A stretch of 64,000 nucleotides of DNA from NCBI RefSeq assembly GCF_014284275.1, contig NZ_JACOFU010000012.1, positions 1-64,000 on the forward strand, read 5' to 3'. The notes under the pieces were generated by a model. The model worked only from the letters and a program-made list of their open reading frames with translations. It had not been told where the DNA came from and did not search any database. The DNA is from Affinundibacterium amnicola (GTDB lineage: Bacteria; Pseudomonadota; Gammaproteobacteria; Burkholderiales; Burkholderiaceae_D). Made by a program: the position numbers and the translations under genes. Shown in pieces: positions 20,097 through 30,601 of the stretch; position 1 is the stretch's first letter; every line of letters starts with the position of its first letter.

Positions 20097-20502
20097 GCAT
20101 TTTTTAAACTGATGTCGAATAAATATTGATGACTTCGTTGGGGACCAAAACTAAAGACTTACTTCTTTTACATATCTAGATCGCATTTTCAATACATCCT
20201 CAATAATTCAAGGATGTGCATAAAAACCCCATGCAATTTAAGCATTGTGACTTCTTCGTCGCGATTGCACCGACAAATTCAGGGAATCTACTGCTTTTGC
20301 GCGTTTTTTGCGCAGTTTTTTTGCTAAGTGGGCAATCAATTGGTAGGATGGAGCCTGTGCAAAAATGATTGTTTTTTCTGGGTTTTCGCGTTTGAACAAA
20401 GCCGTCTAACACAGAAAATGGTGGTTTATAAATTTCATAATAAACTATCTAATCAATGCATTAAGCTCACTTTATTTTTTTCATTTCTGATTGATCTGCA
20501 AT
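20097..20502. other. Intergenic region before minC
   Basis: 406 bp with no supported gene. A weak hairpin (TGCGC/GCGCA around 20298-20314) followed by T residues could be a terminator for the preceding gene. The rest is A/T-rich and should hold the min promoter; I could not choose a convincing -35/-10 pair. Confidence 0.5.
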
Positions 20503-21291
20503 ATGCAAAATAGCCTGACCCGCAAACCTATAGAAATAAAAATATCCACGGTTGTGGCAATTGCCGTCATGCTGAATGAAGCTGTGCTCACCACGCTTGA
20601 AGTCGCCCTGAAAGAAATGACTGGCGGAACACCTGATTTCTTCGATGATGAATTCGCAATCATTGATGTGGAAAGTATCGCAAATGAAACTTTGGATTGG
20701 GAAGCAATTATCGCCTTGTTCAAATCATGCGGACTGAACGCTGTTGCGGTACGTAATGCGGCAGAGGAGCAGCATGCAAAAATTCGTTCTCACGGGCTGA
20801 GTATTGATGTCGTTAGCAAAGCAAAACCTGAATTACCTAAGGATGTAGGTGCAGTTGCCGATGCAATAGCACCTGCGCCAGTGACGATTTCTGTAAAACC
20901 AGAACCACAAGCATTACCCACAGCTGCAACAATGCCCGCTGCGGTTGAGCATATTCCTGCGATGATTATCGATACACCAGTGCGAGCAGGACAAAGAATT
21001 TATGCACGTGGCTGCGACTTAATTGTTACTGCCTCTGTAAATAATGGCGCCGAAGTCATTGCGGACGGCAGCATTCATATTTATGCACCGTTGCGAGGAC
21101 GCGCTCTAGCTGGTGCCCGTGGCAATACCAACGCACGTATTTTTGCAACCGCGATGGAGGCCGAATTAGTCTCTATCGCTGGCATCTACCAAACTTTTGA
21201 TGCAGGCTTCCCAAAACTAGCGGCAAACCAGCCTGTACAAATCAAATTGGTCGGTGACAGTATTGAAGTATCATCACTGAAATCGGCTTAA
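20503..21291 (+). CDS. minC: Septum site-determining protein MinC
   Basis: 262 residues. The N-terminal domain (about 1-105) inhibits FtsZ polymerisation; a variable linker (about 110-165, rich in Ala/Pro/Val) leads to the C-terminal beta-helix with RIYARGCDLIVTASVNNGAEV and GSIHIYAPLRGRALAGARG, the MinD-binding domain. I use the ATG at 20503; an in-frame TTG four codons earlier is less likely. First gene of minCDE. Confidence 0.96.
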   Translation: MQNSLTRKPIEIKISTVVAIAVMLNEAVLTTLEVALKEMTGGTPDFFDDEFAIIDVESIANETLDWEAIIALFKSCGLNAVAVRNAAEEQHAKIRSHGLSIDVVSKAKPELPKDVGAVADAIAPAPVTISVKPEPQALPTAATMPAAVEHIPAMIIDTPVRAGQRIYARGCDLIVTASVNNGAEVIADGSIHIYAPLRGRALAGARGNTNARIFATAMEAELVSIAGIYQTFDAGFPKLAANQPVQIKLVGDSIEVSSLKSA

Positions 21292-21360
21292 CAGAAATCA
21301 ACTTCAACTATCGCTTCATTTTCGTCTTAGTTATTATCAAGTTTAACAAAGGAGTACCCT

Positions 21361-22176
21361 GTGGCAAGAATCATCGTTGTAACATCCGGTAAAGGCGGTG
21401 TAGGCAAGACCACTTCCAGCGCAAGTTTCGCTTCTGGTCTGGCGCTACGTGGGCATAAAACTGCCGTTCTCGATTTTGACGTCGGTCTGCGTAATCTCGA
21501 TTTAATTATGGGCTGCGAACGCCGCGTGGTGTACGACTTGGTCAATGTGATTAGTGGCGAGGCAACTTTGAATCAGGCACTGATCAAAGATAAACATTGC
21601 GACAATTTATTCATTTTGCCCGCTTCGCAAACCCGTGACAAAGATGCCCTCACCGAAGAAGGTGTCGAGCGTGTATTAAACGATTTGATCAAAATGGATT
21701 TCGAATACATCGTCTGCGACTCGCCAGCTGGTATCGAACGTGGCGCTGTGATGGCATTAACGTTTGCCGATGAGGCGGTGGTAGTGACTAATCCTGAAGT
21801 ATCTTCTGTACGCGATTCTGATCGTATTCTCGGCATTATTCAGGCCAAGTCCAAACGTGCTCAAGCGGGCGGTGAGCCGGTCAAAGAACATTTGCTGATT
21901 ACTCGTTACTCACCAAAACGTGTCGAAGCGGGCGAAATGTTGTCTTACACTGACGTTCAAGAAATTCTGCGGATACCATTAATTGGCGTAATTCCAGAAT
22001 CAGAAGCGGTCTTGCATGCGTCAAATCATGGTAACCCAGCGATTCATGTCAAAGGTAGCGATGTCTCTGAAGCCTACACTGACGTTGTCGCACGTTTCTT
22101 AGGTGAGCAACCACCGCTACGCTTTGTCGATTATGAAAAGCCAGGTTTGCTGCAACGTATTTTCGGAGGTAAGTAA
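21361..22176 (+). CDS. minD: Septum site-determining ATPase MinD
   Basis: 271 residues starting at GTG with a strong ribosome site (AAAGGAG). The deviant Walker A is GKGGVGKTT, and the C-terminus (LLQRIFGGK) is the amphipathic membrane-targeting helix. MinD-ATP recruits MinC to the membrane and oscillates with MinE. Confidence 0.98.
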   Translation: MARIIVVTSGKGGVGKTTSSASFASGLALRGHKTAVLDFDVGLRNLDLIMGCERRVVYDLVNVISGEATLNQALIKDKHCDNLFILPASQTRDKDALTEEGVERVLNDLIKMDFEYIVCDSPAGIERGAVMALTFADEAVVVTNPEVSSVRDSDRILGIIQAKSKRAQAGGEPVKEHLLITRYSPKRVEAGEMLSYTDVQEILRIPLIGVIPESEAVLHASNHGNPAIHVKGSDVSEAYTDVVARFLGEQPPLRFVDYEKPGLLQRIFGGK

Positions 22177-22177
22177 G

Positions 22178-22444
22178 ATGGCTTTGCTTGATTTTCTGTT
22201 TAAATCACAGCCGAAGAGCGCCAGTGCAGCAAAGGAACGCTTGCAAATTATCATTGCGCGTGAACGCAATGGCGGACGCGAGGGCTATGATTTTCTGCCG
22301 GCTTTGCGTGAAGAACTGATCGCAGTCATTTCTAAATACACCAAAGTCAATCCCGACGATATTAAGGTATCACTGGATAAACAAGGTAATTTAGAAGTAT
22401 TAGACGTGAACGTCATCCTGCCTGACGCAGATTCACGCATTTAA
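22178..22444 (+). CDS. minE: Cell division topological factor MinE
   Basis: 88 residues (MALLDFLFKSQPKSASAAKERLQ...), with the membrane/MinD-binding N-terminus and the C-terminal topological-specificity domain. Starts 1 bp after the minD stop. A frame extending further upstream lies inside minD and is not used. Ends at a terminator. Confidence 0.97.
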   Translation: MALLDFLFKSQPKSASAAKERLQIIIARERNGGREGYDFLPALREELIAVISKYTKVNPDDIKVSLDKQGNLEVLDVNVILPDADSRI

Positions 22445-22454
22445 CAATCGCCAG

Positions 22455-22504
22455 AACTTGAGAGCGGTATTCTAGTGTTCACAATTAGTGCTCTCAAGTT
22501 TTTT
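22455..22504 (+). terminator. Rho-independent terminator after minE
   Basis: AACTTGAGAGC pairs with GCTCTCAAGTT across a 24-base loop, followed by a run of T residues. Confidence 0.85.
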
Positions 22505-22543
22505 GTTTTTTGTTCGTAACCTAGCTTTTTTACCCAAGAAAAT

Positions 22544-23236
22544 ATGCGAATTGCCATACTGGATGATGACCAAAATCTACTCGACTTGACCGTAGCAACC
22601 TTAACGGATGCCGGTCATGTGTGCCATCCGTTCTCCAGCGGTAAAGCGATGTTGCACCAGTTACATCGTGAAAGCTACGATCTGCTGGTTCTCGACTGGC
22701 AAGTGCCTGATTTAAGCGGGACAGAAATTTTGCATTGGGTGCGTGAAAAATTATCTAAGAGCTTGCCAGTTTTATTCATGACTAGTCGCTCAGGTGAAGA
22801 TGATATCGTGGCAGGGTTAGCAGCTGGCGCCGACGATTACATGATTAAACCGATTCGCCGTGCAGAACTCATCGCTCGCGTGAATGCTTTGCTCAGACGT
22901 GCCTATCCAACGCAAACCGCCAACGAATTAATTACTTTTGGATGTTATGAATTTGATGTACGCGCCAGCCGCGCGAAGTTAAATAATGAACCCATAGAAT
23001 TAACTCAAAAAGAATTCGATCTGGCCTTGGTGTTATTCCAAAACCTCGGACGCCCATTATCACGCGCGTACATTTTAGAAGCGGTCTGGTCACGTGACAT
23101 TGAAATTCCGTCTCGCACGATGGATACCCATATTTCACGCGTGCGCAGCAAACTTGATTTACGCCCAGAAAATGGATATCGATTAGCGCCAGTTTATAGC
23201 TATGGTTATCGACTGGAACAAATCTCTAAAGAATAA
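22544..23236 (+). CDS. OmpR-family response regulator
   Basis: 230 residues: receiver domain (about 1-118) with acidic pair DDD near residues 7-9, the phospho-acceptor Asp in LLVLDWQVPD, the Thr/Ser in FMTSR and Lys in YMIKPI; then a winged-helix DNA-binding domain (about 128-226). The CHASE2 histidine kinase two genes downstream is the likely partner, although a terminator separates them. Targets unknown. Confidence 0.92.
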   Translation: MRIAILDDDQNLLDLTVATLTDAGHVCHPFSSGKAMLHQLHRESYDLLVLDWQVPDLSGTEILHWVREKLSKSLPVLFMTSRSGEDDIVAGLAAGADDYMIKPIRRAELIARVNALLRRAYPTQTANELITFGCYEFDVRASRAKLNNEPIELTQKEFDLALVLFQNLGRPLSRAYILEAVWSRDIEIPSRTMDTHISRVRSKLDLRPENGYRLAPVYSYGYRLEQISKE

Positions 23237-23282
23237 CTAGCGTCGTCGATAAACAATGACTAGCGAATAAAAAGTAAATTTG

Positions 23283-23313
23283 AAGAGTGAAGCCAATCGC
23301 TTCACTCTTTTTT
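23283..23313 (+). terminator. Rho-independent terminator after the response regulator
   Basis: AAGAGTGAAGC pairs with GCTTCACTCTT over a 5-base loop, then six T residues. Confidence 0.9.
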
Positions 23314-23434
23314 ATTGTCACACCTTAATTGAATCATTACTGCTGCCTATTCACAAACGCCTTGCCAGGACGATTAAGGCAAGGCCACAGACATCAAATA
23401 CAAGCTTGTGAATGACCTTATGCTGGAGCATCCT

Positions 23435-25138
23435 ATGTTAGACCGTACTGCCTGCAACTCATCCGCCAAATTATTAGCTAACATCGCGCTGATAATTTGT
23501 TTTCTAACGAGCAGCGCTAACAGCTTGGCGGAAAAATTGAAAGGGCAGCCTGGCACGATGAAAATCGATACTGCTGGGATTACCTACTTTGCATTAGAAC
23601 GCGACACCTTAACTAGCATCGCGAAACGCTTTACGACAACACCGAATAACTGGGAAGCATTAGGAAAGCTAAACCAAGTCCGCAACGATAGAGCGATTCC
23701 GATCGGTTCAGGAATTATCATCCCTGCCGATTTATTGCCTGAAGAAGCCAGTCAGGCTCGCGTACTTGCTATCGCGGGCAATGTGAAGGAAATCAACGCT
23801 AAAGGCATAGAATCAAGCCTTGCGGTTGGCAGTATTGTGTATGAAGGTAGTCAAATCAGCACCGATAAAAACAGTTTCGTCACTTTCGGATTGCCAGACG
23901 ATTCCCGTATTTCTGTGCCATCCAACAGTCAAGTGAATTTGGCCAAATTACGGATGACGCAATATGTCAAAAGTCCGCGTACGCAAATTAAATTGGTACA
24001 AGGCAAGGTGGAATCTAAAGTCACTCCACTCAGTCAAAACAAAGGTCGTTTCGAAGTCAGTTCACCGCTGGCAATTGCGGGTGTCCGTGGCACCCATTTC
24101 CGTGTTGGCGTGAACGAGAACGGTATAGCGAATGAAGTGCTCGAAGGTGGAGTGGCCGTCGGCAATAAAGACAAGCCGCAAGCACTGGTGCTTCCTGCTG
24201 GGCAAGGGAATATCGTCAGCAAAGCAGGCGTAGGCAAAGCGATTGCCCTTTTACCCGCACCAATTTTAGTCGATGCTTATCAATTACAAGAACGCCCAAC
24301 TTTGCAATTTTCAGTGCAAGCGACCAATCAGGCTGTTTCATATCATGCGCAAATTTCTAAAGATGCAGAAAGTCAAAATCTGGTCGCAGAAGCGCATGAC
24401 AAGAATTTGCAATTCAAATTTGAAGGACTGGATGATGGCAACTACTTTATCCGAATCACTGCTATCGACGCCAACGGTTTAGAAGGAATGCCAAGCACGC
24501 ATGCGTTCAAACTAAAAGCGCGCCCAGAACCACCTTTTTTGATGAGCCCCAAACACAAAGTACGCGCTGAAAGTGTTAGTTTCAACTGGACACAATCGGG
24601 CGAGGCTAAAGCCTATCGCCTGCAGGTAGCAAGCGATGTGCAATTCAAGCATATCGTTCTTGATCAAAGCGATATCACAGCTGTGGAATTTAGCACCGAC
24701 AAACTCGCACTTGGTTCGTATTTCTGGCGAGTTGCTTCCATCATTGAAAAAAATCAGACCATCGACCAAGGACCTTTCTCTCCTGCACAGGGTTTTCAGT
24801 TATTGGCACCACAAGCAATGAATGAGGTGAAAGACACTGGTCAAAACCAAATGGAATTTACTTGGCCGGCAGAACCAGGACAAAGTTTTCTGGTGCAAAT
24901 TGCCGAGGATGCCGATTTCAAAAAACTTTACTTGAGCAAAGAACTCGATCAGGCAAATCTGCGCATTCCTCGTCCAGAGGCTGGTACTTACTATATTCGC
25001 GTCCGGGCGACAGATCCTGATCGCTTTGTTGGCAATTTTTCTAAACCACAAAAATTCGAGATCTTTTTACGCTGGACTACGGGTAGCGGTGATCCTTTAG
25101 ATTCAGCGAGCGGAACAGTGCGACCACAAAAACCTTGA
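23435..25138 (+). CDS. Secreted LysM and FecR domain protein
   Basis: 567 residues from the ATG at 23435, which has TGGAG six bases upstream; GTG at 23408 and ATG at 23420 are alternatives. A signal-like hydrophobic segment precedes a LysM-type peptidoglycan-binding region (ERDTLTSIAKRFTTTPNNWEALGKLN...IPIGSGIIIP). A FecR domain follows (SQISTDKNSFVTFGLPDDSRISV ... SPLAIAGVRGTHFRV), then two or more beta-sandwich repeats of fibronectin-III type. Probably periplasmic and cell-wall attached. Immediately upstream of the CHASE2 kinase, so a sensory partner is plausible. Confidence 0.85.
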   Translation: MLDRTACNSSAKLLANIALIICFLTSSANSLAEKLKGQPGTMKIDTAGITYFALERDTLTSIAKRFTTTPNNWEALGKLNQVRNDRAIPIGSGIIIPADLLPEEASQARVLAIAGNVKEINAKGIESSLAVGSIVYEGSQISTDKNSFVTFGLPDDSRISVPSNSQVNLAKLRMTQYVKSPRTQIKLVQGKVESKVTPLSQNKGRFEVSSPLAIAGVRGTHFRVGVNENGIANEVLEGGVAVGNKDKPQALVLPAGQGNIVSKAGVGKAIALLPAPILVDAYQLQERPTLQFSVQATNQAVSYHAQISKDAESQNLVAEAHDKNLQFKFEGLDDGNYFIRITAIDANGLEGMPSTHAFKLKARPEPPFLMSPKHKVRAESVSFNWTQSGEAKAYRLQVASDVQFKHIVLDQSDITAVEFSTDKLALGSYFWRVASIIEKNQTIDQGPFSPAQGFQLLAPQAMNEVKDTGQNQMEFTWPAEPGQSFLVQIAEDADFKKLYLSKELDQANLRIPRPEAGTYYIRVRATDPDRFVGNFSKPQKFEIFLRWTTGSGDPLDSASGTVRPQKP

Positions 25139-25169
25139 ATGACGAAACAACGAAGAAACGGCTGAGTTC

Positions 25170-27674
25170 ATGCTGAACAGCAAACATACTAATGCGGTTC
25201 GTAGCGCGAACAAGAACTCCGGCCGTCGATTCAAACCAAGCCAATCAATCGCCTTACATGAGTGGCTAATACTCAGTCTTTTTCTTTTCTGTTTGGCGTG
25301 TGTTTTAAGTTTGTTCCATGGTTTGCAACGTCTGGATCAAACCGCTTATGACCAACTATTACGCTGGCAAACGCAAAGTGCGCGCGAAGATATCATTATT
25401 GTCGCGATCGATGATTATAGCTTGGCAGAATTAGGCAAGTGGCCATGGCCACGCACTCGTCATGCCGAACTGATTCAAAAAATTCAGGCCGCAAAACCAC
25501 GTGCGATTGGGATCGACGTGGTATTTACCGAAGCAGAATTACCAAGTGCCGAGAAGCAAAATCAACAAGTCAATTCGATTGGCGATCAAGCGTTAGCAAG
25601 CGCAATCGCACAAAGTGCGAAAGTCGTATTGCCATTAGTATCTGTCAATGCGGGCCAAGGTTTGCAAGCAGTGCAGCCAACACCTGTGCTAAATGATGTA
25701 GCTGCCGCACTTGGCCACATCCATCTCGAACTCGACGAAGATGGCGTAGCGCGCAGCGTGTTTTTGTACGAAGGAACCCAAGGTCAATGGTGGCCGCATT
25801 TTTCGCTGGCACTCTATCAGATAGGACAACTTGATCAAGAAACCAATTCGGCAAAGACCAGCCAAAAACCACTACCCGTTTCCACTTTACACCAACAAAT
25901 TACCACGACCCAAGCAGGTATTTGGCATCGCAATCATCAGATGCATATTCCTTATTACGGCAGTGGCGGACACTTCACTTCTATCCCTTATGTATCGGTA
26001 TTACGGGGCGAAGTCCCCGACGCTTTTTTCAAGGATAAATATGTGCTGGTCGGTACCACCGCACAAGGCATGGCAGATGCATTCCCCACTCCGGTGACAT
26101 CCAATGAAGGCGCACTTTCGGGGATAGAATTTAATGCCAATATACTCGCTAGCCTGCTAGATGGTCGCTCGATTGTTCAAGCGCAGAATTGGCAAATTCT
26201 TGGCATCACCTGCCTCATTATCGCCACAGCCTTGCTCAGCTTTTGGTTCTTTTCTCCACGCACAGCCTTATTCACGGTTTTAGGGCTGATACTGACGACC
26301 CTCATCACCAGCGTGGCACTACTCAGACTTGGATTCTGGTTCCCACCAGCGGTCAGCGTCCTGATTTTACTGCTTGCCTATCCGTTGTGGAGCTGGCGAC
26401 GCCTTGAAGCGGCGATTGATTTTCTGGGTGAAGAATTTATTTTGCTCGATCAAGAGCCACACTTGCTACCCGAATTCAACCCAGATCTCACACTTGCCAA
26501 TGGCTCGCAGACACCGGTAAAGCGGCTAATTCAAGACAAGTTAGAGCGCCATTTCAGCGCCATGCAAGCAGCCGCTCGACGGGTTCGCGATTTACGCCAA
26601 TTTGTCACCGATAGCCTAACTAGCTTGCCCGATGCGACCATGGTCACCACCACCGATGGCAATGTAGTCCTGACCAATCCAGCGGCAGTCGACTACTTCA
26701 ATAGCATAGGCATGCCACATGTGATCGACACGCTGGTGCCCTATCTGTTCGCCAACATGAGCCACCCTCACACGCTATATGCCAATGAACGCGATAGCTT
26801 TAGTTGGTGGCATATACTCGATTTGAATCAAAGTGATATCTTGATCAAAGGCGTCGAAGTCGTCGATCCAAAAAATCGTGACCTAATCATTAAAAGTGCA
26901 CCCTGCTACTCAGGTCAAAAAGTGTTAATCGGTTGGATCATCAGCATTCTCGATATTTCAGAGATCCGGCAAGCAGAACGCCGTCGCGATGAGACGCTGC
27001 ACTTCATTTCACACGATATGCGCGCGCCACAGGCGTCGATACTGGCATTGATTGAATTACAGAAAAGTCCGAAGACCGCAATCGAACACGAAGAATTTTT
27101 AAGCCGCATAGAAAAAGCATCAAACACGACACTCGGTCTGGCCGATAGTTTTGTACAACTAGCCCATGCTGAATCGAATGAGTATCGATACAGCGAAATC
27201 GACTTTCAAGATATGTTAATCGACGCCACCGAGGAAATGTGGACGCTCGCGAAAGCGAAACGTATCCGTATCGTCACTGACATCCCAGAAGGCGACTATC
27301 CAGTAAGGGTTGATCGCAGCTTAATGACGCGCGTACTCACCAATCTACTCTCGAATGCGATCAAGTACAGCCCTTGCGACACCACCGTAACATGTACGCT
27401 AGCATTTGAAACCAAGAGCCTCAATGATAGCGTCGTCTGTCACATACAAGACCAGGGCTATGGCATCGCCCGCGCCGATCAAAGCCGCTTGTTCCAACGT
27501 TTTCAACGCTTAGGACATGGCAAGCCAGCGGATCAGATCAAAAATGACGGTATTGGTCTCGGCATGGTCTTTGTCAAAACAGTCATCGATCGCCATTTTG
27601 CACATATCAGTTTTACCAGCGTGCCGGGTGAAGGTACTTGTTTTACGATTACCATCCCAGCTCACAATATCTAA
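25170..27674 (+). CDS. CHASE2-domain sensor histidine kinase
   Basis: 834 residues: N-terminal membrane helix (about 28-48), periplasmic CHASE2 domain (about 55-340; typical IIIVAIDDYSLAELGKWPWPR and DKYVLVGTTAQGMADAFPTP), three clustered membrane helices (about 345-415), a PAS-like linker, then HisKA with HFISHDMRAP (phospho-acceptor His615) and an HATPase domain with NLLSNAIKYSP and GIGLGMVFVK. It senses an unknown periplasmic signal and likely phosphorylates the OmpR-type regulator at 22544. Confidence 0.93.
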   Translation: MLNSKHTNAVRSANKNSGRRFKPSQSIALHEWLILSLFLFCLACVLSLFHGLQRLDQTAYDQLLRWQTQSAREDIIIVAIDDYSLAELGKWPWPRTRHAELIQKIQAAKPRAIGIDVVFTEAELPSAEKQNQQVNSIGDQALASAIAQSAKVVLPLVSVNAGQGLQAVQPTPVLNDVAAALGHIHLELDEDGVARSVFLYEGTQGQWWPHFSLALYQIGQLDQETNSAKTSQKPLPVSTLHQQITTTQAGIWHRNHQMHIPYYGSGGHFTSIPYVSVLRGEVPDAFFKDKYVLVGTTAQGMADAFPTPVTSNEGALSGIEFNANILASLLDGRSIVQAQNWQILGITCLIIATALLSFWFFSPRTALFTVLGLILTTLITSVALLRLGFWFPPAVSVLILLLAYPLWSWRRLEAAIDFLGEEFILLDQEPHLLPEFNPDLTLANGSQTPVKRLIQDKLERHFSAMQAAARRVRDLRQFVTDSLTSLPDATMVTTTDGNVVLTNPAAVDYFNSIGMPHVIDTLVPYLFANMSHPHTLYANERDSFSWWHILDLNQSDILIKGVEVVDPKNRDLIIKSAPCYSGQKVLIGWIISILDISEIRQAERRRDETLHFISHDMRAPQASILALIELQKSPKTAIEHEEFLSRIEKASNTTLGLADSFVQLAHAESNEYRYSEIDFQDMLIDATEEMWTLAKAKRIRIVTDIPEGDYPVRVDRSLMTRVLTNLLSNAIKYSPCDTTVTCTLAFETKSLNDSVVCHIQDQGYGIARADQSRLFQRFQRLGHGKPADQIKNDGIGLGMVFVKTVIDRHFAHISFTSVPGEGTCFTITIPAHNI

Positions 27675-27764
27675 ATAGCAATTGATTTTGCGCAAGAAGC
27701 ATAAGCCAGCCATGAAACACGAAGCGAGTCGCGCTATAATGGCGCCCTCGAACCAAATAATCCT

Positions 27765-29039
27765 ATGCAACTACTCGCCGTCGGCCTCAATCACACGACT
27801 GCCCCAGTCTCTTTACGAGAAAAAGTGGCGTTCTCTCCTGAGCAAATTTCTCAGGCGGTGGTGGGTGCGCGCACGTGGTTTGCACGTAATGGATCGACTC
27901 AGGCATCAGAGACGGCCGTCTTATCGACTTGTAATCGTACCGAGCTTTACGCGGTTGCCGATGTAGATAATCCTATCGACATGACTGCGCATTTTTTGGC
28001 AGATTTTCATAAGCTACCTTATGCGGATTTGCGTCATCATCTGTACACCCTGCCGCAAGACAATGCGGTGCGTCACGCCTTTCGTGTGGCATCGGGTTTA
28101 GATTCTATGGTCTTAGGTGAGCCGCAGATTCTCGGACAAATGAAAGAAGCTGTTCGTCAAGCTGATGAAGCGGGTGGACTTGGTACTTATTTGCATCAAT
28201 TGTTTCAACGCACTTTCGCGGTGGCGAAAGAAGTTCGATCAACCACAGAAATCGGTGCGCACAGTGTGTCTATGGCGGCAGCGGCGGTGCGTTTATCTCA
28301 ACGTATTTTCGACAAAATTGCTGATCAAAAAGTGCTGTTTATCGGCGCAGGTGAAATGATAGAACTGTGCGCAACCCACTTCGCTGCGCAGAATCCTAAG
28401 AACATCACGATTGCCAATCGCACCTTAGAACGTGGTGAGACACTCGCCAATCGTTTTGGCGGCAAAGCCATTCGCCTAGCCGAATTACCAAATTGCTTGC
28501 ATGAATTCGACATCATCATTTCTTGCACAGCCTCATCTTTACCCATCATCGGTCTAGGCTTAGTCGAACGCGCAATTAAGGCACGCAAACATCGTCCAAT
28601 CTTTATGGTCGACCTAGCTGTACCACGTGATATCGAATCCGAAGTCGCGCAACTCGACGACGTGTTTTTGTACACCGTGGATGATTTAGCCAGTGTGGTA
28701 CAAAGTGGCTTAGAAAATCGTCACGCTGCTGTGGCACAAGCCGAAGCAATTATCGAAACCCGCGTGCAATCCTTTATGCATTGGGTGGATGGTCGTCATG
28801 TGGTTCCAGTTATCCAAGATCTACACGAAAGCAGCGAGCAGTTTCGTCAACACGAGCTAGAACGCGCTCGCAAAATGCTAGCACGTGGCGATGATATTGA
28901 AGCCGTTTTGGAAGCCTTATCCAAAGGTATCACCGCCAAGTTTTTGCACGGCCCGCAACAAGCTTTGCATCAAGCGCAAGGCGAAGAACGCGCACATCTG
29001 GTGCGCCTGCTGCCACAATTATTCCGCACTAAGCGTTAG
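27765..29039 (+). CDS. hemA: Glutamyl-tRNA reductase
   Basis: 424 residues. First enzyme of the C5 tetrapyrrole pathway, reducing Glu-tRNA to glutamate-1-semialdehyde. Catalytic Cys56 lies in [12 protein letters not shown]; the [15 protein letters not shown] block and the NADPH-binding [10 protein letters not shown] are intact. Pairs with prfA downstream, as in many Proteobacteria. Haem and B12 share this pathway start, relevant to the B12-dependent aminomutase encoded later. Confidence 0.97.
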   Translation: MQLLAVGLNHTTAPVSLREKVAFSPEQISQAVVGARTWFARNGSTQASETAVLSTCNRTELYAVADVDNPIDMTAHFLADFHKLPYADLRHHLYTLPQDNAVRHAFRVASGLDSMVLGEPQILGQMKEAVRQADEAGGLGTYLHQLFQRTFAVAKEVRSTTEIGAHSVSMAAAAVRLSQRIFDKIADQKVLFIGAGEMIELCATHFAAQNPKNITIANRTLERGETLANRFGGKAIRLAELPNCLHEFDIIISCTASSLPIIGLGLVERAIKARKHRPIFMVDLAVPRDIESEVAQLDDVFLYTVDDLASVVQSGLENRHAAVAQAEAIIETRVQSFMHWVDGRHVVPVIQDLHESSEQFRQHELERARKMLARGDDIEAVLEALSKGITAKFLHGPQQALHQAQGEERAHLVRLLPQLFRTKR

Positions 29040-29182
29040 CTGCTACCAGCTATCTGAGCATGCTTTGTGCATGCGCTACGCCTGCAGCGTCGTCACGACG
29101 ACCTCACCCCGATTTAATTATTCATGGCTCAACGACATTCAAGAATATCGAGAGCCACTACAGCATAAAGCGAAACAAAATC

Positions 29183-30262
29183 ATGAAACCATCCATGCTA
29201 CATAAACTCGATCAACTCTCTGAACGCTTGGTCGAAGTGGGTCAATTACTGGTACAAGAAGGCGTCACCAATGATATAGACACCTATCGCAAACTCAATC
29301 GCGAACATGCGGAATTAGAACCTTTGGTTGCGCTGTATCACAACTATCAACAAGCGCAGAGCGATATCGTCGAAGCGCAAGAGATGTTGAACGATCCTGA
29401 CATGAAGGACTTTGCGCAAGAAGAAATTCAAGCAGGCAAAGATCGCATCGAAGCCTTGCAACGTGAACTGCAAACCATGTTGTTACCGAAAGATCCTAAC
29501 GACGAACGCAATATTCTATTAGAGATACGTGCCGGTACAGGCGGCGACGAAGCAGGTTTGTTTGCTGGTGATTTATTGCGCATGTACACCCGCTTTGCCG
29601 AACGCAATCGCTGGCAAGTTGAAGTGATGTCAGAATCACCTTCCGAACTCGGCGGCTATAAAGAGGTCATCATCCGTATCGCTGGTTTTGGTGCGTATTC
29701 CAAACTCAAATTTGAATCCGGTGGACATCGCGTTCAACGTGTTCCAGCAACAGAAACGCAAGGCCGCATTCACACCTCCGCTTGTACCGTCGCAGTCATG
29801 CCAGAAGCGGATGAATTGACCGACGTTGTCATCAACAATGCCGATCTGCGCATCGATACCTTCCGCGCCTCAGGTGCCGGTGGTCAGCATATTAACAAAA
29901 CAGATTCCGCAGTACGTTTGACGCACATCCCAACCGGCATCGTAGTTGAATGCCAAGATGGTCGTAGTCAACACCAAAATAAAGCACAAGCCATGCGCGT
30001 ATTAGCAACCCGCATCATGGATGGTCAATTGCGCAAGAAGCAAGCGGAAGAAGCGGCGACCCGTAAGAGCTTGATCGGTTCTGGTGATCGCAGCGAACGC
30101 ATACGCACTTACAACTACCCACAAGGCCGCATGACCGATCACCGTATCAATCTGACCTTGTACAAGCTCGATTTCATTATGGATGGGGATTTGACTGAAC
30201 TGACCAATGCGCTGGTGGCGGAACATCAGGCGGAGTTGTTGGCTAGTTTGGGGGATGATTAA
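29183..30262 (+). CDS. prfA: Peptide chain release factor 1
   Basis: 359 residues from the ATG giving [12 protein letters not shown]. Reads UAA/UAG. The codon-recognition P-x-T motif lies in [16 protein letters not shown], and the catalytic GGQ is at 233-235 ([14 protein letters not shown]). The gene is intact, but its last 153 bp are repeated at 38037-38189, so its present 3' end probably came with the adjacent island. prmC, which often follows prfA, is not here. Confidence 0.97.
   Translation: MKPSMLHKLDQLSERLVEVGQLLVQEGVTNDIDTYRKLNREHAELEPLVALYHNYQQAQSDIVEAQEMLNDPDMKDFAQEEIQAGKDRIEALQRELQTMLLPKDPNDERNILLEIRAGTGGDEAGLFAGDLLRMYTRFAERNRWQVEVMSESPSELGGYKEVIIRIAGFGAYSKLKFESGGHRVQRVPATETQGRIHTSACTVAVMPEADELTDVVINNADLRIDTFRASGAGGQHINKTDSAVRLTHIPTGIVVECQDGRSQHQNKAQAMRVLATRIMDGQLRKKQAEEAATRKSLIGSGDRSERIRTYNYPQGRMTDHRINLTLYKLDFIMDGDLTELTNALVAEHQAELLASLGDD
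30110..30262 (+). repeat. Left 153-bp direct repeat (3' end of prfA), putative attL
   Basis: The last 50 codons plus stop of prfA. It matches 38037-38189 at 144 of 153 bases by hand alignment without gaps. It marks the left boundary of the island. The first 26 bases are identical in both copies. Confidence 0.9.
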
Positions 30263-30353
30263 TTTCGCTACATTGCTTGAACTGAGATAAAGAATTTCAA
30301 TTGACGGTCTTCAAGTTCGATAACACAGAGCACATAAAGCGTCTGCACGACTG

Positions 30354-30524
30354 TCATGCAATGCATGAGTTTGGATGCACGTTTCCCCCCAACACTTCAA
30401 GCGTTTGCATCCATCGCATAGTGGTTTCTTTATTGTGATTTCCGTCAATGCCGACTATCATGGGTTTGAGAAAATCAATGCTGTAGCAATCTAAAAATTG
30501 TAGCTCACCTCCGACTCCGCGCAT
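30354..30524 (-). pseudogene. Possible gene remnant, 56 codons
   Basis: A minus-strand frame (MRGVGGELQFLDCYSIDFLK...) with protein-like composition but no ribosome site; the frame continues a few codons upstream before a stop. It may be the truncated end of a lost gene. No family recognised. Confidence 0.3.
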
Positions 30525-30601
30525 ACTCGCAAAATTGATTGACTAAGAGAAGTCAATGAGCATTGTTCCAAATGATTGTATTAACGAATGAAGGAAATCC
30601 C

